Source: JAGRCP01 sp942490705 (GTDB lineage Bacteria > Chloroflexota > Anaerolineae > Caldilineales > Caldilineaceae). From it: 64,000 nt of DNA. The DNA lies in assembly GCA_942490705.1 (NCBI GenBank), contig CALNXY010000001.1:82531-146530 (forward strand), in the 5' to 3' direction. The position numbers and the translations under genes are program-made. A model generated the notes under the pieces. That model was not told the origin of the DNA, ran no database searches, and saw only the letters and a list, made by a program, of their open reading frames with translations. How positions within the stretch are numbered: the first letter of the stretch is position 1; each line of letters starts with the position of its first letter. Positions 16,906 through 25,412 of this stretch are shown here, piece by piece.

Positions 16906-19167
16906 ATGGGTATGTCAAGTACTTTGAATGAGGCGAAAACTAGTTGGGTGGACCAGGGGCTCTCTTTATTGATGCTCCTCTCCATCGCCCTGTTGATGAT
17001 TGCTTTGTTGGCTTGGCAAACGCCTTTTGGCAGCCAGGTTCAGCTGGAGGCAGGAGCGGTCGCGCCTTACGATGTCGTCTCGCCGAGTCGAATCATTTAC
17101 GAAAGCGACTATCTGACCGAGCAGGCGCGCGACCGGGCGCAAGCAAGCATCACTGATCAATACGACGTGTCAGAAGGACGCATTCGCCGCCAACAGGTCG
17201 CCCTTTCGCGCGAGGTGCTCGAATTTATCACCATCGTGCGCAACGATCCCAACGCAACGCCCGAACTCAAGACCGACTATCTGCTGGCAATTGCCGGCGT
17301 CGAGCTGGCGCCCGAAGCCGTCACGCGCATCGCCAGCATCACCGATTCGCAGTGGTCGCAGGTGGTGCAGGAGGTGCCGGCAGCGTTGGATCGGGCCATG
17401 CGCGACGAAATTCGCGACACGACCCTCACGGCCGCGCGCAATCGGGTGCCGTCGGTTATCGACTCGGCGCTGGATGAAGAAGCGAGCGCGGTCACGGCCG
17501 ACCTCGTACGGGCGTTGCTGCGGCCAAACAGTACCTACAATGCTGAGCAGACCGAAGCCTTGCGGACCGAAGCCGCAGCCGCCATACCCGTCCAGACCGA
17601 AACGATCGAAGCAGGCGAAGTGATCATCCGCGCCGGCGACAAGGCAGATGAGCTAGCGGTTGAAGCCCTCACCCAGTTGGGCGTCCTGCAGGAGCAGTGG
17701 GATTGGTGGACCCTTCTACGCACGACGCTCTTTGTCCTGGCGCTCCTGACGATGACGGTTGGCCTGATCTACAGCCTGCGTCCGTCTACGCTGGTAGACT
17801 TGAAAGAACAGTCGATCATGGTCGTGCTGCTCGTAATCTGGCTATTGGGCGCCAAATTCATGATCGTTCCCCACGACTGGCTGCCTTATCTCTATCCGCT
17901 CGCTGCATTTGGCATGCTCGTCACCGTCTTCCTGGACTTGCGCATGGGCGTGGTGTTGACGGTCATGCTACTCTTTTTTATTCACTATCTTGATGGCAAC
18001 AATCTCGTATTGTTGACGTACCTGGGCATTGGCACGCTGATCGGCGCGGTCATTCTCGGCCGGGTGGAGCGCCTGACGGCCTTTCTCTGGGCAGGCATGG
18101 CCATCACCGTTAGCAATCTCACGGTCATGGCCAGCTATCACGCGCCCTACAGCGCGTTTGCGCCCCAGGCTATGCTTCAGCTTCAGCTCATGTCCGGTCT
18201 GAACGCGGTCCTGGCCGCCAGCATTGCCCTGATCGGCTACTTCGTCATCGGCAACCTGTTTGGCATCACTACCAGCCTGCAGCTGACCGAACTAAGCCGG
18301 CCGACTCATCCCTTGCTGCGCCAGCTGCTGCTCAAGTCGCCCGGTACCTATCATCACACCATCGTTGTCAGCAACATGGCCGAGCGTGCGGCAGCAGCCA
18401 TCGGGGCCGACGCCTTTCTCACTCGCGTTGGGGCCTACTATCACGACATTGGCAAGACGGTGCGCCCTTACTTCTTCTCTGAAAACATCGCCGACGGCGT
18501 TTCCCCCCACGAAAAGCTCGATCCCCGCACGAGTGCACAGGTGATTATCAGTCACGTAACCGACGGCTTGGATTTGGCCGAAAAGTATCACTTGCCGCCA
18601 CGCATTCGCGACTTCATCCGCGAGCATCACGGCGATTCCCTGGTCCAGTATTTTTATGTCAAAGCGCAAAAGGAGGCGGCAGAGGGAGAAGTCGTCGAAG
18701 AAGTTGATTTTCGCTATCCCGGCCCTAACCCACGCAGCAAGGAGACGGCAATTCTCATGCTGGCCGACACGTGCGAGGCGGCCATACGCTCGATTCGACC
18801 GCCCAATCGCGAGGCGTTGCGGGAACTGGTTAACAGGCTGATCGATGAGCGAGTGGCCAACGGCGAATTGGACAACAGCGATCTGACCTTCCGCGAGCTG
18901 CAGATTGTGAAGGGCGTCTTTCTACGTGTGTTGGAAGGCGTCAATCACCCGCGCATTTCTTATCCCGAACCGACGCAGAAGTCATCTACAGCGACGGCGC
19001 CGAGCAACGAAATCGATCCGTCAGAAACAGCGGATAATGCAATGGCGGGAGACCGGACGTCGCAGACCAATGGTCACAGCAGCGCAGCCCCAGGCGGCGT
19101 GGAGGAGTTTCCCGCCGAGGCTGTCGACTCGGAAGAGACCGGCGTCTCTATCATGTTGGACAATTGA
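16906..19167 (+). CDS. pgpH: Seven-TM HD phosphodiesterase (PgpH/YqfF-like, c-di-AMP hydrolase)
   Basis: A 753-residue protein in the family order: an N-terminal membrane helix, an extracytoplasmic 7TMR-HDED domain (about residues 50-260), seven membrane helices (about 265-440), and a cytoplasmic HD domain. The HD domain carries LLKSPGTYHHTIVVSNMAE, GAYYHDIGKTVRPYFF and IREHHGDSLVQYFY. Characterised homologues hydrolyse c-di-AMP. The C-terminal about 60 residues are disordered and Ser/Thr-rich. An ATG at 16912 is an alternative start. It is followed immediately by ybeY and dgkA, a common order. Confidence 0.94.
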   Translation: MGMSSTLNEAKTSWVDQGLSLLMLLSIALLMIALLAWQTPFGSQVQLEAGAVAPYDVVSPSRIIYESDYLTEQARDRAQASITDQYDVSEGRIRRQQVALSREVLEFITIVRNDPNATPELKTDYLLAIAGVELAPEAVTRIASITDSQWSQVVQEVPAALDRAMRDEIRDTTLTAARNRVPSVIDSALDEEASAVTADLVRALLRPNSTYNAEQTEALRTEAAAAIPVQTETIEAGEVIIRAGDKADELAVEALTQLGVLQEQWDWWTLLRTTLFVLALLTMTVGLIYSLRPSTLVDLKEQSIMVVLLVIWLLGAKFMIVPHDWLPYLYPLAAFGMLVTVFLDLRMGVVLTVMLLFFIHYLDGNNLVLLTYLGIGTLIGAVILGRVERLTAFLWAGMAITVSNLTVMASYHAPYSAFAPQAMLQLQLMSGLNAVLAASIALIGYFVIGNLFGITTSLQLTELSRPTHPLLRQLLLKSPGTYHHTIVVSNMAERAAAAIGADAFLTRVGAYYHDIGKTVRPYFFSENIADGVSPHEKLDPRTSAQVIISHVTDGLDLAEKYHLPPRIRDFIREHHGDSLVQYFYVKAQKEAAEGEVVEEVDFRYPGPNPRSKETAILMLADTCEAAIRSIRPPNREALRELVNRLIDERVANGELDNSDLTFRELQIVKGVFLRVLEGVNHPRISYPEPTQKSSTATAPSNEIDPSETADNAMAGDRTSQTNGHSSAAPGGVEEFPAEAVDSEETGVSIMLDN

Positions 19168-19172
19168 GCGCC

Positions 19173-19721
19173 ATGAGTATGGAATCAGCCGACGCGACCG
19201 CGCCCCAGTACGAAATCCATGTCGAGATGGATGACGCTTTTGCCGATGCAGTGCATGAGGAAGACCTACAGGCCGTCGCAGAAGCAGCCCTGCTCTGGAG
19301 CGGGCTACATCGGGCCAGCCTGACGCTGGTCATCACCGACAACGAGCAACAACGTGCGCTCAACCGCGACTATCGCGGCATCGACGCGCCAACCGATGTG
19401 CTCAGCTTTGCGGCGCAGGAGGAAGCCGATGGCTCGCCTGCGCCGGCTGACATGCCCGCCGAATTGGCAGTCGCCATGAATACCTACTTGGGCGATATCA
19501 TCATTGCCTTCCCTTATGCCGCGCGCCAGGCTGCACGCTACAAAAACCCATTGGCCGCGGAACTGCGCATGCTGACGGCACATGGCGTACTCCACCTACT
19601 CGGCTACGACCACGCCACGCCTGCAGAGGAACGGAAAATGTGGCAGGCCCAAAATGCCATTCTCGCACGCTGGGGCGATTCCGACCCGTCGCAGCGCGTC
19701 TATGCTGACGACGCGCCATAG
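19173..19721 (+). CDS. ybeY: Endoribonuclease YbeY
   Basis: YbeY acts in 16S rRNA 3' maturation and ribosome quality control. The zinc motif HGVLHLLGYDH is present, preceded by LNRDYRGIDAPTDVLSF and YLGDIIIA. The ATG at 19173 is just after the stop of the upstream HD gene, which implies co-translation. It has a longer acidic N-terminus and an insertion (EEADGSPAPADMPAE) compared with short family members. Confidence 0.95.
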   Translation: MSMESADATAPQYEIHVEMDDAFADAVHEEDLQAVAEAALLWSGLHRASLTLVITDNEQQRALNRDYRGIDAPTDVLSFAAQEEADGSPAPADMPAELAVAMNTYLGDIIIAFPYAARQAARYKNPLAAELRMLTAHGVLHLLGYDHATPAEERKMWQAQNAILARWGDSDPSQRVYADDAP

Positions 19722-19733
19722 CCGCTCACCATC

Positions 19734-20138
19734 GTGCCGCACCGACCTCCCTTTGTGCCCGATCCCCGTGACAATTTTCTCGCCAGCCGCTGGTTCAGTT
19801 TTAAGGCTGCGCTGGCAGGCATTGCCTACATGCTCCGCACGCAGCCCAATGCCTGGATCGAATTGACCGCAGCAGCCGTGGCTGTAATCGCTGGGCTAAC
19901 CATCGGCCTCCAACGGTTGGAGTGGGCGCTTCTGGGCACCGTCATCTGTCTCGTGCTGGCTCTGGAAGCAATCAACACAGCCATTGAGACCGTTGTCGAT
20001 CTCGTCTCCCCTGAACCACATCCGCTGGCCAAAATCGCCAAAGATACGGCGGCCGGCGCCTTGATCTTTGCCGTACTCGGCAGTCTGATCGTCGCCGCAG
20101 CCATCTTTGGACCGCGAATTCTAGCGGTTTTCGGCTGA
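19734..20138 (+). CDS. dgkA: Diacylglycerol/undecaprenol kinase DgkA
   Basis: A small integral membrane kinase of 134 residues with three helices. The family motifs WIELTAAAVAVIAGL, ALEAINTAIETVVDL and AKDTAAGALIF are present. In Gram-positive-type genomes the enzyme usually phosphorylates undecaprenol, recycling the cell-wall lipid carrier. It starts with GTG at 19734. Its last 18 bases overlap the 3' end of the convergent aldolase-like gene. Confidence 0.93.
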   Translation: MPHRPPFVPDPRDNFLASRWFSFKAALAGIAYMLRTQPNAWIELTAAAVAVIAGLTIGLQRLEWALLGTVICLVLALEAINTAIETVVDLVSPEPHPLAKIAKDTAAGALIFAVLGSLIVAAAIFGPRILAVFG

Positions 20139-20771
20139 TTGCTGACTGATTCGCAATGCGCTCCGCAACGTGCGGGCATTGCGAATCAGCCTATCCATCT
20201 GCCAATCGAGTTGGGGAAGGGGACGATTACCGATGGTAAAGGCCTGGGCGCCGGCGTGATGATATGCGGCTAATGTGGCGGCATCGATGCCGCCCCCTGC
20301 GATCCACGCCATCTGTGGCCAATCACGACGCAATGTCATGAGCGCGGCAGGGCCGACCGCATCGGCCGGATAAAAATGGGCCATGCGACAGTGAAGACGA
20401 GCCACTTGCTGGGCTGCGTCGGTCGTAGTCACCCTTGGGATCGTGAGAATACCGAGCGCGTGGCCGGCGCGCACGACTGCTTCAGGGGCGTCCTGCAATA
20501 GCAAGAACTGCGCGCCGTGGGCGACGGCAGCCGTAGCATCCTCCCTCGTCCTCACATCCGCCGCACCGAAGAGCATGTGCTCGCCATGGCGAGCGCTCAG
20601 GGCCGCAATGGCCTCCAGCCCGTCGGGCACAGCGAGCGAGATCGCCGCGACCGTGAGCGGCGTGGCCAGCAGCGCATCACTAATTTCAATCAACTCTTGT
20701 ATGGGGAACCGGCCATTGAGCACGGCGATCAATCCTGAGTGAAGAATGGCGACCCGCGCACTTCCAATCAC
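20121..20771 (-). CDS. KDPG/KHG aldolase-like protein lacking the catalytic residues
   Basis: The (beta/alpha)8 barrel of the Eda family is recognisable over 216 residues: HGEHMLFGAADVRTREDA matches the GAGTV region, then HGAQFLLLQD, AHFYPADAVGPAALM and IAGGGIDAATLAAY. By alignment to the E. coli enzyme, the Schiff-base lysine in LKFFPA is His here (AHFYPA), and the catalytic Glu in LEVTLRT is Ile (AISLAV). It therefore probably does not cleave KDPG. It starts with GTG at 20771 after AAAGGAAAG. Its 3' end overlaps dgkA and contains a 12-bp inverted repeat. Confidence 0.75.
   Translation of the reverse strand: MIGSARVAILHSGLIAVLNGRFPIQELIEISDALLATPLTVAAISLAVPDGLEAIAALSARHGEHMLFGAADVRTREDATAAVAHGAQFLLLQDAPEAVVRAGHALGILTIPRVTTTDAAQQVARLHCRMAHFYPADAVGPAALMTLRRDWPQMAWIAGGGIDAATLAAYHHAGAQAFTIGNRPLPQLDWQMDRLIRNARTLRSALRISQQSAENR
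20148..20187. terminator. Hairpin in the convergent dgkA/aldolase-like 3' ends
   Basis: GATTCGCAATGC (20148-20159) pairs perfectly with 20176-20187 across a 16-base loop. It lies downstream of dgkA and inside the last codons of the opposing gene. There is no T-run, so it may be a weak or factor-assisted terminator. Confidence 0.4.
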
Positions 20772-20850
20772 GGCTTTCCTTTCGGGCCCAGCAGCCGGCG
20801 GAAGCTGGCGGTTGCGCGGCCCATTCCTGGTTCCTGCTAGCTCTGCGAGA

Positions 20851-20890
20851 CAAAAAAGGAGGCGCGCCGCAGACTGTGCGGGCGCGCCTC
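20851..20890 (-). terminator. Intrinsic terminator after the duplicated-module lipoprotein
   Basis: A 10-bp GC-rich stem (20859-20868 with 20881-20890), 12-base loop, is followed on the minus strand by CTTTTTTG. It separates the lipoprotein from the aldolase-like gene. Confidence 0.88.
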
Positions 20891-20919
20891 ATATCAATCG
20901 TGGATAGTCGGTTTAGGCG

Positions 20920-21924
20920 TTACTCGATGTTCACCTGCAGGTTCACGTCAGCAGCCTGAATAACTGGCAGCACTTGCTTGATCAAGCCCAGAATGGCGGT
21001 GCGGGAATCAGGATTGTCGGACACAGCGTCCAGCAGGCCGGCGCCCTCCAGCAATTCGACCAGCGTAATCATCTTGCCATCACTCCAATCGATGTACGGT
21101 AGCGCCTGATCGTTGATCGAGGCGAAGGCGCCGTCGACACCGGTCATCAGGTCGATGGTGCTGACACCGGCATCCTTCAGCTGTTGAATGACGGCTGGGT
21201 CTTGGTTCAGCGCATCAGTAGAAACGCCCAAAAGACCGAGCAGGGCGGGCGAAATGCCTTCAAGCGAAGCTTCGCCATTGCTATCATAATTGATCGTGAA
21301 ATTGATCGACGGCAGATTGTTGCGCACGCTGTTGACGAAGCGGTTTTGTGTTTCTTGCGCCTCGGCGACCGCCTCGCTGGGCTCAGCATCGACCAGCGGC
21401 AATTCTGTTGCGCCTTCCGCCAAGGGCAAACGTAGGGTTGCGCCCACATTGGCCTGCTCAGCGAGTTGCAGCAACTGAGCCATATCCGGCTCGAGCACAC
21501 CCAATTCGCTTAAGACATCGGCAGTCGTATCGAGCGCGCCGCTTGCCCACGAAATCGCAGGGATTTCCTGCCCGTTGGCCAAGACGGAGAGACCGTTGGC
21601 GCTGTTGACCAACTGCAGGTGCTGAATATTAGCCGCCTGTAGCCCCTCAACCAACGGTCCGGGTAGCGAGAGTGTCGACAAGTCTTGCCCCACTGCTGCG
21701 CCCAAATCCGCCAGGGGCACACCCGCAACAGAAAGCTGACCATCTTGATCGACATCAATGACGAACGCCGGCAAATCGACCGCTATTGCTTCACCGGTCG
21801 GGGCAGAGACACCCTCGGCGACATAGCGCGGCGCGCATCCAGACAAAGCAAATAACGAGAAGATCAACAGAGCCAGCCAAACGAGCATCTGTCGTGACGA
21901 AGCTTGGGCATTTGTGATACGCAT
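20920..21924 (-). CDS. Lipoprotein with two homologous about 95-residue modules
   Basis: The signal peptide ends in a clear lipobox (LFALSGCAPR), so the mature protein is lipid-anchored outside the membrane. The body holds two copies of one module. Copy 1 (about residues 50-145) reads GQLSVAGVPLADLG, then GLSVLANGQEIPAISWASG. Copy 2 (about 205-300) reads GEASLEGISPALLG, then GAFASINDQALPYIDWSDG. A Glu/Ala-rich linker joins them. The pattern of a protein that reports an 'ideal value' then P-x-I-x-W-x-x-G is not a family I can name. The ATG at 21924 has an excellent Shine-Dalgarno (GGGAGG). Confidence 0.85.
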   Translation of the reverse strand: MRITNAQASSRQMLVWLALLIFSLFALSGCAPRYVAEGVSAPTGEAIAVDLPAFVIDVDQDGQLSVAGVPLADLGAAVGQDLSTLSLPGPLVEGLQAANIQHLQLVNSANGLSVLANGQEIPAISWASGALDTTADVLSELGVLEPDMAQLLQLAEQANVGATLRLPLAEGATELPLVDAEPSEAVAEAQETQNRFVNSVRNNLPSINFTINYDSNGEASLEGISPALLGLLGVSTDALNQDPAVIQQLKDAGVSTIDLMTGVDGAFASINDQALPYIDWSDGKMITLVELLEGAGLLDAVSDNPDSRTAILGLIKQVLPVIQAADVNLQVNIE

Positions 21925-22207
21925 TATCAGTGCCTCCCTGCATGAAAGCGAGGTGTAAAGGATGGGAAAGACGCAGTGGTTGGAGCAGCTTTGACCTGCG
22001 AAGTCGGTCCAGCCAGCATTCTATCACAGCTCATATTGAGCGGCAATCGATTTTTGCCGATTCCCTTGCCGATTTCATGGTTTCTGAATCAAATGACGAT
22101 GGGCCGCTGAAATAGCCGAATGAAGCGGATCGTTGCAGATCTACTGAATGCGGCTGCGAGTCTGCCTTTGTGGGGCGACGGCCTTTCCTTTACGCTTTCG
22201 AAAACGA

Positions 22208-22245
22208 TTGGCGGGCGAAAACTCTTTGTGCTAAAATACACAAAG
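22208..22245 (+). promoter_or_regulatory. rex promoter overlapped by a Rex operator
   Basis: TTGTG-N8-CACAA at 22226-22243 matches the known Rex consensus (TTGTGAA-N4-TTCACAA) in spacing. It extends to a CTTTGTG/CACAAAG palindrome at 22224-22245. A TAAAAT -10 (22232-22237) lies inside the operator, with TTGGCG at 22208-22213 as a possible -35 (18-base spacer). Rex bound here would block its own promoter. Confidence 0.8.
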
Positions 22246-22266
22246 TCGCTAAAGCTGACCGATAGC

Positions 22267-22312
22267 GTCAACTTGGACTATGCGCTGTTAACTTGACTTC
22301 GTTAACTTGACT
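22267..22312 (+). repeat. Degenerate tandem repeat in the rex leader
   Basis: GTTAACTTGACT occurs at 22287-22298 and 22301-22312, and a looser copy (GTCAACTTGGACT) begins at 22267. Function is unknown. Confidence 0.5.
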
Positions 22313-22450
22313 GCCGACACACCATCACCCACTGAAGCTCGCACGCCTGCCGCTCGCAAACCACGCCCGGCCAAAGCACCCATTTGGCGCATACGCGGCG
22401 CTTTACGCCGAACGAGCGCCCAATGCCGAATCTGTTTTTAAGGAGAATCG

Positions 22451-23125
22451 ATGGCTCAAAAACAAGCAAGCAAAGAGACATCCGTCAGCAGCAAGTCGTC
22501 GATTCCCGACATCGTCATCGGTCGTCTGCCCGTGTATCTGCGCACGCTCAAAATTCTGCTGGCGTCGGGCAAGGACGTGACCTCCAGCCAAGAGTTGGGC
22601 GAGCATTTGGGAATCAGCTCCGCCCAAATTCGCAAGGATCTGAGTCACTTTGGCGAGTTTGGAAAGCAGGGCACCGGCTACAATGTCGCCTACCTCTGCA
22701 AGCAGCTGGAAAAAATCCTCAAAGTTGACTGCGTGTGGCCCGTGCTGTTGGTTGGCGCTGGTTACCTCGGCCATGCCCTGGCCAGTTACGATGGATTTGA
22801 AAACCGCGGCTTCCGCATCATTGGCGTCTTCGACAACAATCCGGCCAAGGTTGACACGCCGGTTGGCGAACTCAACGTTCTACCCCTGGAGTCAGTCGAC
22901 ATCTTTGTAGCTGAATGCCGCTGTCAGATCGCGATCATCGCAGTACCGGCTGAATCCGCGCAGGAAGTGGCAGACACGCTGGTCGAAGCCGGCATCAAGA
23001 GCATCCTTTGCTATGCACCGATCACCCTAAGCGTTCCTCCAAAGATTCGAGTCGAGTACATCGACCCCGTTGTTCACTTCCAGCATATGACTTTTTATTT
23101 GGAAAAAGGCTGCATCGACGAATAG
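22451..23125 (+). CDS. rex: Redox-sensing transcriptional repressor Rex
   Basis: Rex senses the NADH/NAD+ ratio and represses fermentative and respiratory genes when NADH is low. The N-terminal winged helix (LGEHLGISSAQIRKDLSHFG, then FGKQGTGY) and the Rossmann domain (VLLVGAGYLGHALASYDGF, GVFDNN) are complete. The C-terminal swapped helix is seen in VVHFQHMTFYLEKGC. The length of 224 is typical. Shine-Dalgarno AAGGAG precedes the ATG. An operator over its own promoter indicates autoregulation. The hydrogenase operon 14 kb away would be a natural redox target, but I see no Rex box there. Confidence 0.96.
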   Translation: MAQKQASKETSVSSKSSIPDIVIGRLPVYLRTLKILLASGKDVTSSQELGEHLGISSAQIRKDLSHFGEFGKQGTGYNVAYLCKQLEKILKVDCVWPVLLVGAGYLGHALASYDGFENRGFRIIGVFDNNPAKVDTPVGELNVLPLESVDIFVAECRCQIAIIAVPAESAQEVADTLVEAGIKSILCYAPITLSVPPKIRVEYIDPVVHFQHMTFYLEKGCIDE

Positions 23126-23175
23126 TGCCCTTGCATTGATAAGAGGGCAGCCTTGGTTGTGGTGTGCAAATTCGC

Positions 23176-23943
23176 TTAGGTAATGGGCTGGCGACGCGCC
23201 AAGCCCTGGCCACGGGGGTAAAGGTTCGGCGTTGGTCGGACCTTTTTGATTAGGAGAATGAAGCGCTCGCCCTCAACGTGTGGCACGCTGGTGGGCGCGA
23301 GGCGGACCATATCACCGCCCAGAAGCTCAATGGCTTTGCGTGCCTCCAGAAATTCCTGGGGCGCGCTGGGGCCTTTGTAAATCAGGGCAAACCCGCCAAC
23401 TCGCACCAGAGGCAAGAGATACTCCACCAGCGTATTGAGTGCAGCCACAGCCCGCGCAGTCACCACATCATACTGCTCGCGATGCGCTTCCGTCCGCCCC
23501 AACTCTTCCGCTCGCCCTTGCACAGGCGTCACTTGATTTAGGTCAAGACTTGCCGTCAACTGCGTCAGAAACTTGACCTTTTTGCCCGTTCCATCCATCA
23601 AGGTGAGGTCAATGTTGGGCGCAATAATCTTCAGCGGGATGCCGGGAAAGCCAGCTCCGGTACCCACGTCAGCCATGCGCAGCACAGTCGCCGGGGGCAG
23701 CGATTCGCCCAGTTCCTCGGCCAGAATGGGCCACCCGGCCAGCGAGTCGAGAAAGTGCTTGGCCTGCACGCCTTCATAATCGGTGATAGCCGTCAGGTTA
23801 AATTTCTGGTTCCACGTGACCAACTCTTGAAAATAGCGTTCAAACTGCTCGACTTGCGTTTCAGAAAGGGGAATGTTCAAGCTACGCGCGCCCGATTGCA
23901 ACAAAGGCATGGCAGCGGTGGCGTCAAAATCGGCCTGAGTCAT
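23176..23943 (-). CDS. rsmG: 16S rRNA (guanine527-N7)-methyltransferase RsmG
   Basis: RsmG methylates G527 of 16S rRNA using SAM. The SAM motif ADVGTGAGFPGIPLKII is present, with LMDGTGKKVKFLTQL, VTARAVAALNTLVEYLLPLV and FALIYKGPSAPQEFL. The ATG at 23943 (MTQADFDATAAMPLLQSG) fits the family start; upstream open sequence is not conserved. It is divergent from the DtxR-type regulator. Confidence 0.95.
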   Translation of the reverse strand: MTQADFDATAAMPLLQSGARSLNIPLSETQVEQFERYFQELVTWNQKFNLTAITDYEGVQAKHFLDSLAGWPILAEELGESLPPATVLRMADVGTGAGFPGIPLKIIAPNIDLTLMDGTGKKVKFLTQLTASLDLNQVTPVQGRAEELGRTEAHREQYDVVTARAVAALNTLVEYLLPLVRVGGFALIYKGPSAPQEFLEARKAIELLGGDMVRLAPTSVPHVEGERFILLIKKVRPTPNLYPRGQGLARRQPIT

Positions 23944-24090
23944 ATGATATTTCCGGAATGAATGCCAGTCGCTGCGCGAACGGGCGACCGCATATTGCTG
24001 GCTTGAAGATGCGCCGATTGTATCACGAATTGGATCAGGCGGCATGGTCGTAAATGGAAGCGGTGCCGGAGAGCAAAGATGCCAATCAAA

Positions 24091-24143
24091 TTGACACGTC
24101 CTCTATATCTGGCTATAATTCGGCCAAAATATTTATCATATTT
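24091..24143 (+). promoter_or_regulatory. Consensus promoter and candidate operator of the DtxR-type regulator
   Basis: TTGACA (24091-24096), a 17-base spacer and TATAAT (24114-24119) form a perfect sigma-70 promoter. At the predicted transcript start lies AAATAT-TTATC-ATATTT (24127-24143), a palindrome placed to act as a repressor site, plausibly for the gene's own product. Confidence 0.75.
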
Positions 24144-24175
24144 GTGAGAAAAATTCACGATTGATCTGGAGCAGC

Positions 24176-24892
24176 ATGCAAACGTTCTGTGGCCTGACAA
24201 CTGATGGCATGTACGAGTATCTCGCAGCCATCTATACGCTGGGACTGTCCAATAATGGCAACGGACCGCCCAAAGTGACAACGAGCGCGCTGGCGGAACA
24301 GATGCACGTTTCGCCTGCGGCGGCCAGTAGCATGCTCAAGCGGTTGGAAGAGTCGGGTTTTGTCGAACGATCAGCGACCGACGGCATCTTATTGCTGGAG
24401 CAAGGAGAGCTGGCCGCACTGCAGTTAATTCGCCGCCATCGTTTGCTGGAAGTCTTTCTAATCGAGGTAATGGAGTTTACCTGGGACCAGGTTGACGTAG
24501 AAGCTCATCGCCTGGAACACTCGATCAGCAGCGAGTTTGAAGAGCGGATCGATCGGCTCTGCGGCTACCCCACCCACTGTCCCCATGGCGATCCGATTCC
24601 CCGTCGCGACGGCTCCATGCCAGAAGATGAGCTAACCCCCATGTTGGCCATGCGACCGGGTCAGTTCGGCACCTTGCGCCGCGTCGGGACCAAAGACGCC
24701 AGCGTGTTGCGCTATTTGGGGCGCTTGCGCCTGGTGCCGGGCCAGCGTCTGCGCATGGTGGAACGGGCGCCATTCAACGGCCCCGTTACCCTTGAAGTCG
24801 TTGCCAACGGCGGCGAAACCGCTGCATCCGTTTCCAGCATGCAGATTCTGGGCAACGAACTAGCCGATCAGCTATATGTATCACTGAGCTGA
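24176..24892 (+). CDS. DtxR/MntR-family metal-dependent transcriptional regulator
   Basis: The N-terminal winged helix reads YEYLAAIYTLGLSNNG, VTTSALAEQMHVSPAAASSM and LKRLEESGFVERS. It is followed by the dimerisation and metal-binding domain with RRHRLLEVFLIEVM, VDVEAHRLEHSIS, RIDRLCGYPTHCPHGDPIP, and a C-terminal FeoA/SH3-like domain (LAMRPGQFGTLRRV). This is the three-domain IdeR layout; family members repress metal uptake when Fe or Mn is bound. No metal transporter is in the window. The ATG at 24176 follows CTGGAG. Confidence 0.92.
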   Translation: MQTFCGLTTDGMYEYLAAIYTLGLSNNGNGPPKVTTSALAEQMHVSPAAASSMLKRLEESGFVERSATDGILLLEQGELAALQLIRRHRLLEVFLIEVMEFTWDQVDVEAHRLEHSISSEFEERIDRLCGYPTHCPHGDPIPRRDGSMPEDELTPMLAMRPGQFGTLRRVGTKDASVLRYLGRLRLVPGQRLRMVERAPFNGPVTLEVVANGGETAASVSSMQILGNELADQLYVSLS

Positions 24893-24924
24893 GGCGTGGG
24901 ATGCAGCTGTTCCAAACGCCAGAA

Positions 24925-24966
24925 AAAAAGTGGCGACGTCGATTTGTCTCGACGTCGCCACTTTTT
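24925..24966. terminator. Bidirectional intrinsic terminator
   Basis: An 18-bp perfect stem (24925-24942 with 24949-24966), loop TTTGTC, has A5 at the left base and T5 at the right. It serves the convergent regulator and infA transcripts. Confidence 0.93.
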
Positions 24967-25103
24967 GATTGGAACTTGGTGCGACAATCAGGCTGATAGG
25001 ACGCCCCACGTGCAACTCGCGGAAGCGAAGCTGCGCAAACGACCATCGCGTTTGCCATTCTTTCTTTTTAGATGATTGGGCCGTGCCCAACCCTACGGCA
25101 AAC

Positions 25104-25322
25104 CTAGTTGCGATAGCGATACGTGATGCGCCCGCGTGTCAGGTCATACGGACTCATCTCGACCTTAACCCGATCACCCAACAAGACGCGGATATAGTAC
25201 TTGCGCATTTTGCCTGAGAGATAAGCCAAGACTTCGTGCCCATTTTCTAGTTCAACCTTGAACATGGCATTGGGCAGCGTATCGACGATCTTTCCTTCAA
25301 ATACAACAGCTTCTTCAGCCAT
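25104..25322 (-). CDS. infA: Translation initiation factor IF-1
   Basis: A 72-residue OB-fold protein (MAEEAVVFEGKIVDTLPNA, then FKVELENGHEVLAYLSGKMR and RITYRYRN). IF-1 occupies the A site during initiation. The ATG at 25322 is set by homology. It is isolated from the usual rpmJ/rpsM partners and sits near rpsU and rpsA on the same strand. Confidence 0.97.
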   Translation of the reverse strand: MAEEAVVFEGKIVDTLPNAMFKVELENGHEVLAYLSGKMRKYYIRVLLGDRVKVEMSPYDLTRGRITYRYRN

Positions 25323-25412
25323 ACAGCCCCGTTTCAAAACCTACCGTACAATTACTTGTTTCGATCGCGCCGGAAAGACGCAGATCAGACGCAATGCGAC
25401 TACCGCATAAAG

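Larger units (their letters stand above)
21925..22450. other. Divergent intergenic region between the lipoprotein and rex
   Basis: This 526-base stretch holds no convincing gene. It contains the rex promoter and Rex box (22208-22245) and a short degenerate tandem repeat in the rex leader (22267-22312). The remainder shows nothing I recognise. Confidence 0.6.

Noticed and set aside
22089..22271. 60-residue minus-strand open frame over the Rex box
   Set aside because: It would cover the rex promoter and operator and has no ribosome site.
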